From Paenarthrobacter nicotinovorans (GTDB lineage Bacteria > Actinomycetota > Actinomycetes > Actinomycetales > Micrococcaceae), in the NCBI RefSeq assembly GCF_007670255.1, contig NZ_SZVS01000003.1:310001-374000 (forward strand): a stretch of 64,000 nt of DNA, given 5' to 3'. How positions within the stretch are numbered: the first letter of the stretch is position 1; each line of letters starts with the position of its first letter. The notes beneath the pieces were generated by a model. It ran no database searches and was not told the origin of the DNA. It saw only the letters and a program-made list of their open reading frames with translations. Shown here piece by piece: positions 44,971 through 55,600 of this stretch. The position numbers and the translations under genes are program-made.

Positions 44971-46272
44971 ATGTACATTTCCCTTTCGGACCGCAGCGGC
45001 GGCAAACGGGACAAGCCACAGAGGACAGGAACGGCACTATCAACCGAGGTGCCGTTCCGCTTGTCTCCGGTCATCCTGTGGCTCGGCATTGTCAGCATGG
45101 TCACGGATGTGTCCTCGGAATCGGTGTCGGCGATCCTGCCCTTGTACGTGACGGGTTTCCTGGGCCTGTCGACCATCGCCTTCGGCTTTATTGATGGCAT
45201 CAACCAAGGTGCCAGTGCCATCGTCCGGATCGCTGCAGGATGGGCATCGGACCGCAGCGGCCATCCCAAGCGCATAGCCCTGGCCGGTTACGGACTGTCC
45301 ATGGTTGCCAGGATCGGTTTCCTGTTCGCCGGAGGTTTTTGGGCCATTGCGGCCATTGTGACCGGTGACCGCATCGGAAAAGGTATCCGGACGGCGCCCC
45401 GCGACGCGCTCATTTCCACGTCGGCGCAACCCGAGCATCTGGCCAGGTCCTTCGGCGTGCACCGGATGCTCGACAATATTGGAGCGGCAGCTGGGCCTTT
45501 GATCGCCTTCGTTGTGCTGTTGCTGATTCCCAATGGCTTCAGCACGGTTTTCGTAGTGTCTCTGGCCTTTGCGGTGATCGGTGTCGCCGTCCTCGCCTTG
45601 GTAGTCCCCGATGTCCAGGCGCGGGCACTAAAGGGGGCGGGGGTCCGGGAGGGGCGTCGGCTTTTCGCCTTCTCCTGGAGCCATCTCAGGGAACCGGGCT
45701 TGGGCAGGTTGCTCATCGCCGCGGGGCTTCTGGGCCTGGTGACCATTGGCGACGGGTTCATCTATCTGGTGTTGCAGGACAGGGATTCGTTCGCCGTCCA
45801 GTGGTTTCCGCTGCTGTTCGTCGGGACCAATGTGGTGTTCCTCGCTTTGGCCATCCCGCTGGGAAGGTTGGCGGACAAGGTAGGCAAGATCCCGGTTTTC
45901 TTGGCGGGGCATGGTGCGTTGCTGGCCACCTACTTGTTGGCGGCGGCACCCTTCGGGGGGCTGTGGGCAACAGCGGCCTGCTTGGTCCTGCTGGGGGCTT
46001 TCTACGCAGGCACTGATGGGGTGCTTGCCGCGCTCGCCAGTCAGCTGACGCCGTCGGGGAAGCTCGCGACGGGGATCGCCTCCGCGCAAACCGTGGTCGC
46101 CCTGAGCCGGATGGCCGCCTCCGCCGGCTTCGGCGTGTTGTGGTACGCGGTGGGTGCTTCCACGGCGATGGTAGTGGCAGGGGTACTGCTGGCCTGTGTG
46201 ATTGTGGCGGTGTTCTTCATCCTCCGAGGTGCCCGCAGTGCAGCCCCTGTCGATGTGGACGACGCCGTATGA
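44971..46272 (+). CDS. MFS transporter
   Basis: 433 residues with about 12 hydrophobic segments. The motif-A-like loop is GWASDRSGHPKRIALAG, and a second appears as GRLADKVGKIPVFLAG. The N-terminal EVPFRLSPVILWLGIVSMVTDVSSESV and GKGIRTAPRDALIS resemble a group of uncharacterised bacterial MFS proteins; the substrate is unknown. ATG 44971 has GAGG 5 bp upstream. It overlaps the next gene by 4 bp, suggesting a functional unit. Confidence 0.85.
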   Translation: MYISLSDRSGGKRDKPQRTGTALSTEVPFRLSPVILWLGIVSMVTDVSSESVSAILPLYVTGFLGLSTIAFGFIDGINQGASAIVRIAAGWASDRSGHPKRIALAGYGLSMVARIGFLFAGGFWAIAAIVTGDRIGKGIRTAPRDALISTSAQPEHLARSFGVHRMLDNIGAAAGPLIAFVVLLLIPNGFSTVFVVSLAFAVIGVAVLALVVPDVQARALKGAGVREGRRLFAFSWSHLREPGLGRLLIAAGLLGLVTIGDGFIYLVLQDRDSFAVQWFPLLFVGTNVVFLALAIPLGRLADKVGKIPVFLAGHGALLATYLLAAAPFGGLWATAACLVLLGAFYAGTDGVLAALASQLTPSGKLATGIASAQTVVALSRMAASAGFGVLWYAVGASTAMVVAGVLLACVIVAVFFILRGARSAAPVDVDDAV

Positions 46273-47300
46273 AGGATCAGCCCGCCGAAGGCAAGGCGCG
46301 GTGGGGCGCCCTCCTGGCGGTCACGATAGTGGTCCTGGTTGCTGCTGGAATTTATGCCGTGGGAGCGTACCAACGCTTCGAAGAGAGCCGGACGGCGGCC
46401 TCTTCCGTGGGAACCTCGGAGGGCGGTCAGCTTCCACGGACTCCGTTTGTGCTCTTCCGGAACACGGCAACCGGACAGGGATACGGACATGCCGCAACGG
46501 TCTCATTGTCAGCCCCTGACGGCACCCGGGCCATCAGCGACCAGGAGTGTGATCGCGTATATGGCTCCATGGAGAGCGTCGTGTGCCTGCGAACCAACAG
46601 AGGGCTGGTCACTTCCTTTGAAGCCCGGCTTTTCAACAGCACCTGGGAGCAGCAAAGGGCCTGGCCGCTGCCCGGGATACCCAGCAGGACCAGGGTAACT
46701 CCCGATGGTTCCAGGATTGCCACCACCGTGTTCGTCACGGGCCACTCTTATGCCACGGCGGGCTTTTCCACCGCCACGGAAATCACCATCCCCGGGGGCA
46801 CGTCGTCAGGCAACCTCGAGGATTTCGCCCTGCTTGTCAACGGGGAGCGGCTCCAGGCCACCGACCGGAACATTTGGGGTGTGACCTTCGTCCCGGGCCA
46901 GCCCGACGCCTTCTATGCCACAGCGGCCTCCTCCGGACGCATCTGGCTGGTGCGGGGGAGCTTGTCCGCGAAGACGCTGACCGCTGTCCATGACAACGTC
47001 GAATGCCCCTCCATCTCACCGGACGGCACCCGGATCGCGTACAAGAAGAACGACGGCGGTGCGCTGGCAGCACATTGGAAGGTCGCCGTTCTTGACCTCG
47101 CTACGGGACGCGAAAATGTCCTCGCTGAAAAGCGCAGTGTCGATGATCAGATCGAATGGCTGGATAACCAGAGCCTTTTGTACGGGCTGCCCGACGAGAC
47201 CACCGATGGCGACAGCAACATCTGGAAGCTGGGCACCGAGCCCGGGGCACAGCCAAGCATGTTCATTGCCCATGCTTGGTCGCCCAGTGTTGTTCGGTAA
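46269..47300 (+). CDS. membrane-anchored beta-propeller (PD40/TolB-like) protein
   Basis: 343 residues. A single N-terminal membrane helix (about 12-33) is followed by repeats containing TPDGSRIATTVF and CPSISPDGTRIAYKK, which are PD40/TolB-type propeller blades, with IEWLDNQSLLYGLPDE near the end. It probably acts outside the membrane as a binding or scaffold protein. ATG 46269 overlaps the MFS stop (ATGA). The neighbours suggest a link with the MFS protein; nothing shows a direct partner. Confidence 0.75.
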   Translation: MKDQPAEGKARWGALLAVTIVVLVAAGIYAVGAYQRFEESRTAASSVGTSEGGQLPRTPFVLFRNTATGQGYGHAATVSLSAPDGTRAISDQECDRVYGSMESVVCLRTNRGLVTSFEARLFNSTWEQQRAWPLPGIPSRTRVTPDGSRIATTVFVTGHSYATAGFSTATEITIPGGTSSGNLEDFALLVNGERLQATDRNIWGVTFVPGQPDAFYATAASSGRIWLVRGSLSAKTLTAVHDNVECPSISPDGTRIAYKKNDGGALAAHWKVAVLDLATGRENVLAEKRSVDDQIEWLDNQSLLYGLPDETTDGDSNIWKLGTEPGAQPSMFIAHAWSPSVVR

Positions 47301-47343
47301 ACGATGTCCATGCGGGCCAACCGCCCGTCCTGTGACCGGGAGG

Positions 47344-50300
47344 TCAGCAGAGCCGGAGCACCCCGCACACGAGTCCGCCTGACTGCGTCGGGCTGGGAGA
47401 CGGACTCGGCGTCGGAGTAGCTGTTGACGTCGTTGTTGCTGCTGCAGTTGCTGTTGGCGTCGCTGTCGCCGTCGGAGTGGCCGCGGTGGAGGGAGACGTG
47501 GCCGCCGCCTGCTGGGCTGGAGCGCTGGTGGAGTACACCACGTCCACGAAGTAGTTCGTGGCGTTCCAGGAGTTCGTCGGCATGACGCCGCCCGAGCCGT
47601 ACCGATAGCGGCCGTTATTCGGTCCCGATGCCGTGAACACTCCGCTGGTCCATGTTTGGTTGAAGAACCCCGGAGTGGAGGAGTAATGGCCATTCGGCGC
47701 TCGGTAGGAAACCACGTACGTTTGGCCGACGGACAACGCCACGGGGGTGCCGAGGGTGGCCGTCTGCCAGCCGGTGCTCGTTTCGTTGGTGAATGTCACC
47801 TGCGCCAGCCGGGTACCTGCGGCATTCCAGAGCGAACCTACGTGCGTACCGGTGTTTCCGGTTCCTTTGTAGAACCGGATCCCAGTGACATTTCCCGCTT
47901 GGGACACGGTGAAGGCAGTCCCCAGCTCGACTGACAGCGAATCGGAGTTGGATGCCACCTGGGGAAGCAGCGAGCCAAAAATGGTCGATTGCTGGACAGC
48001 TGCCGCTGCTGTGGTGAATTGCCAGGTGGTCGGGGGCAGGGTTTGCCCCTGGGGAGTTGCCACGGCCGAAACGTTGACCGTTATCTGCGTGCTGGCAGGC
48101 AGGGCCGCGGCCGGAGTGAACGTGATGGTGCGCGCGTCAGCTGACAATGCCGCCGTTCCTGCCACCGACGAGCCGTTCGCAGTCAACGTGAACGTTGCGC
48201 CCGGATTGATGGCAGTAGAGAACGTAATCGAGGGCTTCACGTCGGTAGGAATGGCTGTGGCTCCCGGAGCGGGCACCTGCGAGGTAACGGTCAGCGGTGG
48301 GACCGCCACCGTGAAGACCAGATCCACCAGGTAGCTGGCAGTCGACGCCGTGTTCGGGAAGTCGCTGCTATAGGAGTAAGCCCCGGAATCGGGTTGGGTC
48401 TTCAAGGGTCCCCGGGTGAAGCCATCGCCGAAGCCTCCAGCAGTGTAGGAATACTTACCGGTGGTGGTCTTGTAGGCGGCTATGTACTCTGTGTCGGCTT
48501 GAATGTTCACCGGCTGGCTGAACGTAGCCGTTTGCCACCCGGTGCTGGATTCGTTGGAGAACGTCACTGTCGCCAGGACCTGGCCGCCCACCGTGTACAG
48601 GTACCCGGTGTGGGTGCCGGTATTGCCGACCGACTTGTAGAAGCGCACGCCCGTCACTTGTCCGGCAGTGTCGCTGGTGAACCTGACGCCCAAGGTCAAC
48701 GGCACGCCATCATTGACTTCTTGGGTGGTTGGAGTCACCGAGTCGTCGTACAGCGTGCAGGGGCACGAACCGGGTGTACCCGCGGGCTGGACCGTGGTGA
48801 ACTGCCACGTACCGCCGGATGACATCGGTTGTCCGGACGACGCCGTCGCCGTCACCGTGGCTGTGTACGACGTAGCCGCCGCCAGGGCAGCCGCCGGAGT
48901 GAAGGTGACCTTGCGCGTGGTTGTGTCATACGTGGTGGTTCCGGCAACCGCAGCGCCGGCCGCGGTCTTCAGGGTCAGCCCGACGCTCGAGGCAACTGCT
49001 GCTTCTGAAAGAACCGCACTGACCGTGGTGTTGACCGGGACGCTCGATGCGTTCGGAACGGGGGACTGGCTGCCGACGGTGAACGGAGGAGCGGAGATCA
49101 CCACCACTACGTCCACGAGGTAGCTGGCGGTGGACCTTGAGGCAGGGAAGTCTCCACTGTAGGAATAGGCTCCCGCGTCGGAAACTGTCCGCAGCGGCCC
49201 CACGCTCATGCCTGATCCAAAGCCGTTGGTGGTTGCCGAGTACGCCCCTGTAAGCGACTTGTAGCTTGCAATGTACTCAGTATTGGCTGCCATTTGGACC
49301 GGTTGGCTGAACATCGCCGTCTGCCACCCGGAGCTGCTTTCGTTGGCGAATGTTACCGTTGCCAGCTGTTGCCCGCCTGCGGTGTAAAGGGCGCCAGTGT
49401 GTGTCCCCGTATTTCCGGCCGACTTGTAGAAGCGGACACCGGTGACCTGCCCGGCGGAGACACTGGTGAAGCGGACGCCCAAAGTCAGCGGCACTCCATC
49501 CTGGATTTCCGCGATGCCCGGTGTCACGGTGTCGTCATAGAGGCTGCAGGGGCACGAACCCGGGACCGAAGCCGTGGCCGCGGTAGTGAATGTCCACGTA
49601 CCGCCGGACGTTACCTGGCCTCCGGTGCTGTCGGTGCCGGCCAACGTTGCCGTGTAAACAGTGCTGTAGGCCAACTGGGAGGTCGGTGTGAACGTGGCCT
49701 TCCGAGTGGTCGCGTCGTAGCTCGTGGTTCCCGCTACAGGTCCAGCTGAAGACTTAAGGGAAAGCTGGACGCTGGCCGCAGTGACGGGCTTGGAGAACGA
49801 GGCGCTCACCTTGGTGGTCACAGCCACGGACGACGACGACGGGATGGGAGACTGCCCATTAACCGTCAGCGGGGAGGTATCGACGGTGCTGAAGAGGGCA
49901 TCGACAAAGTAGTTGCCGCCGTTGAAGCTGGTGGTTGGGAAGCCTTGCGAGGTGTTGTAGACACCCGCAGGTTCGGCTCCGAAACCACCGACAACCTTCA
50001 GGGGTGGGTCATTGAACCCAAAACTCGCCCATTGGTAGTCCTTCGTAGCGTAGTGTCCCTTGGGCGCCCAGTAGGAGACCGTGTACTTCTGCCCTGCGGA
50101 AACTGCTACCGGCTGGCTGAAGAGCACGCTTTGCCAACCCGAGGCGGTTTCGTTGGCGAAGGTTGCGGTTGCCAGGCGGGTACCAGTCGAGCTCCACAGG
50201 GACCCGATGTGGGTTCCGGTGTTCGCCGTGCTCTTGTAGAAGCGGACCCCGGTGATGAAGCCATTCACCGAGGGAGTGAATCGCAGCCCCATCTCGTAGG

Positions 50301-52254
50301 CGCCGCCGTCCCCGGAATCAATCGTTGAAGGCACCGTTTGACCGAACACGCTGTATGGGCCATTGAGGGTCAGGTTCCTGGTGGCCACCGCTCCGATATT
50401 GGCGCTGTCGTCCACAGCCCGTACCTGAATCGTGGCTGTGTCCAAGCCCTTCTGGATGTAGCTGTAGGTCCAGGTGCCCTTGCCTTGGGCCGGATGCCAG
50501 GTGGTGCCACCGTCGGTGGAAACTTCGACGCCGGCTACTACGCCGCCGCTGTCCGTTGCCGTTCCAGTGACGGTCACGGACGCCCCATGGGCAATGGTTG
50601 CGGCATTGGCCGGAGCCGTGATGGAAACGGTGGGGCCGGTCACGTCCGTGCTCGCGCTTGCAGCCACAAGGCCTGATGCCAAGGTTGCCGGTTGTACGCC
50701 CATATCGGCGAACAGGTTGATCTGCGCCTGCCGCATGCGCACGTCGGCCGCGGCGCCGTCGCCGTCGTGTTCCTGGTCCAGACCCCACGTCCACTGGACG
50801 CTCCCCGCAGAGAAGACCAGGGCGCCGCTTGCCGCCCGGTACAGGGTGACGTGGTGGGTGGTAGTCCCGGGCTTAACGGTGTTCCCGTAATCCTGAAGGT
50901 ACTCACTGACGCTGCCCACTGTCGTGGAAAGCTGGATCAGGCCTGACGGCCGGAAACCGTTATCGAGGTCTTCATCGGATTCGTAGCCCACAGTGTGGGG
51001 TGCCAGGGCGGCAGTCGAGCCCGCCGGCAGCGAAGCCAGGGAGGTATTCCGCCACAGCCTCGACTTACCTTCGGCGGCGGAAACAGTCACGGGCAAGTCA
51101 GTGTAGTTGGACATATACGCCGTGCCCGTCAGACCGTTTTCAGGCAGGCCTCCGCCATTGGCCTGGGAGGCGTAGCGCGGGTCCCTCCACGTGCCGGTCC
51201 ATTGGCTGGTGGGGTCGATCTTTCCGTTGCTCCAGGTCTCCTTGTAGCAGGTCAAAGTGCGGCCCGCGGCGCCGTCCACGGAGGAGGGCTCGAACCGCGT
51301 ACGCCAGTACATCTCGTTGCCCGAGAGGAACTGCAGGTTGACGCCCGCGTCGCGGGCCGCAGTTACGTTGGCCCTCTGCGGGCCGGACCAGTATTCGTCG
51401 TGTCCGACGGAAAGAAATACTTTGTGGTTCAGCAGTTCAGCGCCACTTCGGTCGGCATCCAGGCCGCTGATGTAACTGACGTCATAGCCGTTTTGCTCCA
51501 GGAACCTCACCATGGGGTATTCGTTGGCGAAGTAGAAGTCCCTGCCCCCGATGCCTCCACGGGTATTCACCGGGCGGTTGTAGCTGACCTTGTAGGCCCG
51601 TCCGTTGACGGAGCCCTGATAGAAGTCGGCGCCGCCATAGGTGTTGTAGGCCTGCCAGGTCTGATCCGCCGTTTGGAAAACCACTGACGAGCGGTTGCCG
51701 TCATTGCGGACGATGAAGGTGATGTGGCTCTGCCCGCCCGTGTCCGGTCGCGTCAGCAGGGCTATGTACACTCCGGAAACAGCGGTGGCGGGTACCTGCC
51801 AGGTTGCCGAGACCGCCCACGTGCCGCAGTCGTACAGCTCGGTAGTAACGTCGGTGCGGCAAGCAGGTTGGGTTTGCCGAAGGACTGAAGGAGTGACGTC
51901 GGCGATCTTCCTGGCGCCATTGCCGCCGTACCAGCCAGTGCGGTAGATCGCGATGGTGTAGCTGGGTGCTTTCGTGTCGATCTTGAAGCGGATGGGCTGC
52001 CCGGCGTTGACGCTGATCTCGGTGGAGAAGCCCTGGATGGTGTCATCCCCGGCGCCAAGGATGTCCCACTCCGATGGTGGGCTGCCTGGTTTGGAGTTCT
52101 CACAAGCGACGGCGTTTACTACTGGGTCACAGGGACCCGCCGCCACAGCAGCCGGCGCGGTCAACGGCAGCAATGCCGCCACCATGGCCAACACCAAAGG
52201 GAACAGTAACCCTTTGAGGGCCCGCTGGGATGGGGTTGCTGAAGGACCGGCCAT
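47344..52254 (-). CDS. secreted modular protein: dimethylformamidase-like domain plus four DUF4082 domains
   Basis: 1636 residues. Signal peptide about 1-39 (ALLPLTAPAAVAAG). Residues about 45-545 resemble the large subunit of N,N-dimethylformamidase (FIVRNDGNRSSVVFQTADQT, LSVGHDEYWSGPQRANVTAA). An Ig-like domain (about 545-632) follows, then DUF4082 modules at about 635-790, 895-1055, 1160-1315 and 1415-1575, separated by Big_5-type Ig domains ending in GTWTFTT or TWQFTT. Each DUF4082 carries GVRFYKS(or G)-x2-NTGTH. The tail is Ala/Thr/Pro-rich with a final CGVLRLC. Probably an extracellular carbohydrate- or polymer-binding protein; enzymatic activity is unproven. AGGAG precedes the ATG. Confidence 0.85.
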   Translation of the reverse strand: MAGPSATPSQRALKGLLFPLVLAMVAALLPLTAPAAVAAGPCDPVVNAVACENSKPGSPPSEWDILGAGDDTIQGFSTEISVNAGQPIRFKIDTKAPSYTIAIYRTGWYGGNGARKIADVTPSVLRQTQPACRTDVTTELYDCGTWAVSATWQVPATAVSGVYIALLTRPDTGGQSHITFIVRNDGNRSSVVFQTADQTWQAYNTYGGADFYQGSVNGRAYKVSYNRPVNTRGGIGGRDFYFANEYPMVRFLEQNGYDVSYISGLDADRSGAELLNHKVFLSVGHDEYWSGPQRANVTAARDAGVNLQFLSGNEMYWRTRFEPSSVDGAAGRTLTCYKETWSNGKIDPTSQWTGTWRDPRYASQANGGGLPENGLTGTAYMSNYTDLPVTVSAAEGKSRLWRNTSLASLPAGSTAALAPHTVGYESDEDLDNGFRPSGLIQLSTTVGSVSEYLQDYGNTVKPGTTTHHVTLYRAASGALVFSAGSVQWTWGLDQEHDGDGAAADVRMRQAQINLFADMGVQPATLASGLVAASASTDVTGPTVSITAPANAATIAHGASVTVTGTATDSGGVVAGVEVSTDGGTTWHPAQGKGTWTYSYIQKGLDTATIQVRAVDDSANIGAVATRNLTLNGPYSVFGQTVPSTIDSGDGGAYEMGLRFTPSVNGFITGVRFYKSTANTGTHIGSLWSSTGTRLATATFANETASGWQSVLFSQPVAVSAGQKYTVSYWAPKGHYATKDYQWASFGFNDPPLKVVGGFGAEPAGVYNTSQGFPTTSFNGGNYFVDALFSTVDTSPLTVNGQSPIPSSSSVAVTTKVSASFSKPVTAASVQLSLKSSAGPVAGTTSYDATTRKATFTPTSQLAYSTVYTATLAGTDSTGGQVTSGGTWTFTTAATASVPGSCPCSLYDDTVTPGIAEIQDGVPLTLGVRFTSVSAGQVTGVRFYKSAGNTGTHTGALYTAGGQQLATVTFANESSSGWQTAMFSQPVQMAANTEYIASYKSLTGAYSATTNGFGSGMSVGPLRTVSDAGAYSYSGDFPASRSTASYLVDVVVVISAPPFTVGSQSPVPNASSVPVNTTVSAVLSEAAVASSVGLTLKTAAGAAVAGTTTYDTTTRKVTFTPAAALAAATSYTATVTATASSGQPMSSGGTWQFTTVQPAGTPGSCPCTLYDDSVTPTTQEVNDGVPLTLGVRFTSDTAGQVTGVRFYKSVGNTGTHTGYLYTVGGQVLATVTFSNESSTGWQTATFSQPVNIQADTEYIAAYKTTTGKYSYTAGGFGDGFTRGPLKTQPDSGAYSYSSDFPNTASTASYLVDLVFTVAVPPLTVTSQVPAPGATAIPTDVKPSITFSTAINPGATFTLTANGSSVAGTAALSADARTITFTPAAALPASTQITVNVSAVATPQGQTLPPTTWQFTTAAAAVQQSTIFGSLLPQVASNSDSLSVELGTAFTVSQAGNVTGIRFYKGTGNTGTHVGSLWNAAGTRLAQVTFTNETSTGWQTATLGTPVALSVGQTYVVSYRAPNGHYSSTPGFFNQTWTSGVFTASGPNNGRYRYGSGGVMPTNSWNATNYFVDVVYSTSAPAQQAAATSPSTAATPTATATPTATAAATTTSTATPTPSPSPSPTQSGGLVCGVLRLC

Positions 52255-52604
52255 GAGAACTCCTGGGGTGGTACGCCAATTGCAATGACGGTGCTGCGCC
52301 TGCGCGCAGTCCCTGCTTGCCGCTCCCCAGCCAGGGTCAAACCAAGATCTTCAGTTATGGAAAACCAGGGTCCTTTTGCGGATCGACGTTCCTCTTGCGG
52401 GACCGGACCCGGCTGCGGACGAACAGAAGTTCAAGCCAAAGCCGGATCACCGGAACGAACCCACCAAAGTAACCCTTGGCAGGAGTGTAGGGGCGCGGCA
52501 TGTCCGCCGCAAGGCTTTCCCGCTTCAGATCCGGGGATTTCAGCTGAACAGCAGTAGATTTAGGGGATACCAACACCCGGGCCACCCAGGAGAACCGAAG
52601 CGCC
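52255..52604. other. 350-bp divergent gap between the DUF4082 gene and smc
   Basis: No RNA gene, terminator or clear palindrome is seen. It must hold the divergent promoters. Short open frames (for example from ATG 52348) have no recognisable product and overlap smc in the wrong frame. Confidence 0.5.
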
Positions 52605-55600
52605 TTGCATTTGAAAAGTTTGACCGTCCGCGGATTCAAGTCGTTTGCGTCGGCCACGACGTTCGACTTCGAACCCGGCGTCACCGCTGTTGTCGGTCCC
52701 AACGGTTCCGGCAAATCCAATGTGGTGGATGCGCTGGCGTGGGTCATGGGCGAGCAAGGTGCCAAGACCTTGCGTGGGGGCAAGATGGAAGACGTCATTT
52801 TCGCGGGCACCTCGGGCCGGCCGCCGCTTGGCCGGGCGCAGGTCTCGTTGACTATCGACAACGCCGACAACGCACTTCCCATTGAGTACAGCGAAGTAAC
52901 CATCTCCCGGACACTGTTCCGGACCGGGGGATCTGAATACGCCATTAACGGTGCGCCCTGCCGGCTTTTGGACATCCAGGAACTTCTTTCTGATTCCGGC
53001 CTTGGCAGGGAGATGCACGTCATCGTTGGCCAAGGCCAGCTGGACCGTGTCCTCCACGCGACACCCGAAGACCGCCGCGGATTCATCGAAGAGGCCGCAG
53101 GCATCCTCAAGCACAGGCGGCGCAAGGAAAAGACGGTCCGCAAGCTCGAGGCCATGCAGGCCAACCTCGCACGCCTTGGCGACCTCACTGCAGAGATCCG
53201 GCGGCAACTGACACCCTTGGGCAAGCAGGCCGAGATCGCCCGCCGCGCGCAGACCGTCCAGTTCGACGTCCGAGACGCCCGCGCGCGTCTCCTCGCTGAT
53301 GATCTCGTACAACTGACAACCAGCCTGGAAAAGGACGTCGCTGACGAAGCCGCGCTGAAAGAGCGGCGCACGGTGGTCGAAGCCGGGTTGGGGATGGGGC
53401 GGCGGCGCCAGGCGGAGCTTGAACAGCAAGCTGCCGAGGCAACCCCCCGCCTCAACGCCGCTCGCGACAACTGGTACCAGCTCTCAGCAGGCAGGGAGCG
53501 CCTGCGTTCCCTCGGATCACTGGCTTCAGAACGCAAACGCTTGCTCGGTTCCGCGGAAGCCGCCGTCGAATCGGGCCGCGATCCGGAACACCTGGAGCGC
53601 CAGGCGGCAAAGGTCCGGGAAGAACAAGCGGCCCTGGAACACGACATCCTGGCCAAACAGGCAGCACTTCTGGAAGCCACTGTCGCCAAGGACGCAGCCG
53701 AAGCGCTCGCAGCCGCCGAAGACAAACGCCTCACCGGTATGCTGCGCGCAGCAGCGGACCGCAGGGAGGGCCTTGCCCGGCTTGCCGGCCAGGTTGCGGC
53801 AGCGCGGTCCCGGGCGGAGGCGGCAGAGGCCGAACGCGGCCGGTTGCGGGAGTCCCTTGGTGCCGGTGATGAGCGGCGCCGCCAGGCACAAAGCGAATTT
53901 GCTGCCCTTGAAGCCCAGGTGGCAGGAGCCGAAGATGGCGAAGAAAGCCTGGACGCCGAGTACGAGGACGCCAACGAGGCACTGGACGCCGTCATCGCGG
54001 AGATCGAAGACCTCAAGGCCGCCGAGCGGGACGCGATTCGGGAACGCGATGCCCTGGCCGCCCGACGCGATGCCCTCCAGTTGGGGCTCAACCGCAAGGA
54101 TGGCTCCGGTCACCTGCTGACGGCCGAGGACGTGCTCGGGCCGCTGACTGGCATGGTCACCATAGAGCAAGGCTACGAAACGGCGATCGCCGCAGCCTTG
54201 GGCAGTGCTTCGGATGCCCTGGTGGTGGCCGGCGTGGAGGCCGCCGCGGCGGCAATCACCAGGCTGAAAGAGGACGACGCCGGCCGTGCGGCGCTGCTTC
54301 TGGCCGACACCCTGCCCGGGGATGGCGGGGCGGGCAACGAGCTGGCGGGTACGAACGAACTGCCCGCTGGCTGCCGGTGGGCCGCCGACGTCGTCAAAAT
54401 AGCCGACCCTTCAGCCCAGGGTGCGCTGCGGCTCTTGTCCGCTACCGTCGTCGTCGACGACGTAAGGACGGCGGCCCGGGTGGTCCGGGAGCAACCGGGG
54501 CTGAAAGCTGTCACCATCGAAGGTGACGTGTTCACAGCGGTGACGGTCCTCGGCGGGTCAGCTACCGCGCCCTCCCTGCTGGAGGTCCAGGCAGCTGTCG
54601 ACGACGCCGGCGCCCGCCTTCAAGAGGTCACTGCCAGGCTGGAGCGGGGCCGCTTCGCCCTGGCCGGGGCCCAGTCCCGTCGCGCCGAGGCACAGGACCG
54701 TGCCGATGCCGCCTTGGAAAGGCTCCATGAATCCGACGCCCGGCTTGCCGCTGTCGCTGAACGGCTGGGCCATCTGAACTCCGTCCTACGCAGCGCGGTG
54801 GGCGAAAGCGAGCGGCTTGCCGCGTCCATGGCCAAGGCGGAGGCCAACATCGCCGAAGCGCAGCTGGACCTGGAAGTCGCAGCTGAACGCCTTGCCGCTG
54901 CCCAGGAGGTCCCGGATGAGGAACCATCCACCGATCAACGGGATCAACTCGCTGCGGACGCACGGACCGCCCGCACCCTTGAAACAGAAGCCAGGCTCGC
55001 CCTTCGCACGGCCGAAGAGCAACTCGGGGCCATCAGCAATCGTGCAGCTTCCCTGGAACGGGCTGCGGCCACCGAGCGCCGGGCCCGTGAAGAGGCCGCC
55101 CGAAGGGCCCAGCGCCGCAGGGCACAAGCGCAACGTGCTGCCGCCGTGGTTTCGGCCGTGGAGCAGAGTCTTCGCTATCTCGACATTTCCGTGGATCTTG
55201 CGGCCAAGGAGCGCGACCAGGCCGAGCAGACGCGGGAGCTCCTCGAAAAGGAGCTTGCGGATGTCCGGACCGCCAATGACACCCTTGCCCGGGAGCTGGC
55301 CGAGCTGACTGATTCCGTGCACCGGGATGAAATGGCACGGACCCAGCAGCGGCTGCGGATCGAGGCACTGGAGACCCGGGCCGTGGATGAATTGGGGCTT
55401 TCGGCTGAGCAGCTCATCGCCGACTACGGCCCGGACCAGCCGGTTCCGCTTCCTGCAGGGTCCACCACGGACAAATGGGCAGAACTGCGGGCACCGGTGG
55501 ACGCCAACGGAGAACCCATTGTCGAGGGAATCCCATTCGTCCGCTCAGAGCAGGAAAAACGGCTGAAGAAGGCAGAGCGCGAGCTGGCAGCCCTGGGCAA

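Noticed and set aside
52285..52557. Small plus-strand open frame before smc
   Set aside because: No ribosome-binding site, no recognisable product and composition like non-coding DNA.
52355..54097. 580-codon minus-strand open frame inside smc
   Set aside because: Antisense of the conserved SMC head and coiled coil; its arginine/serine-rich composition is typical of a shadow frame.
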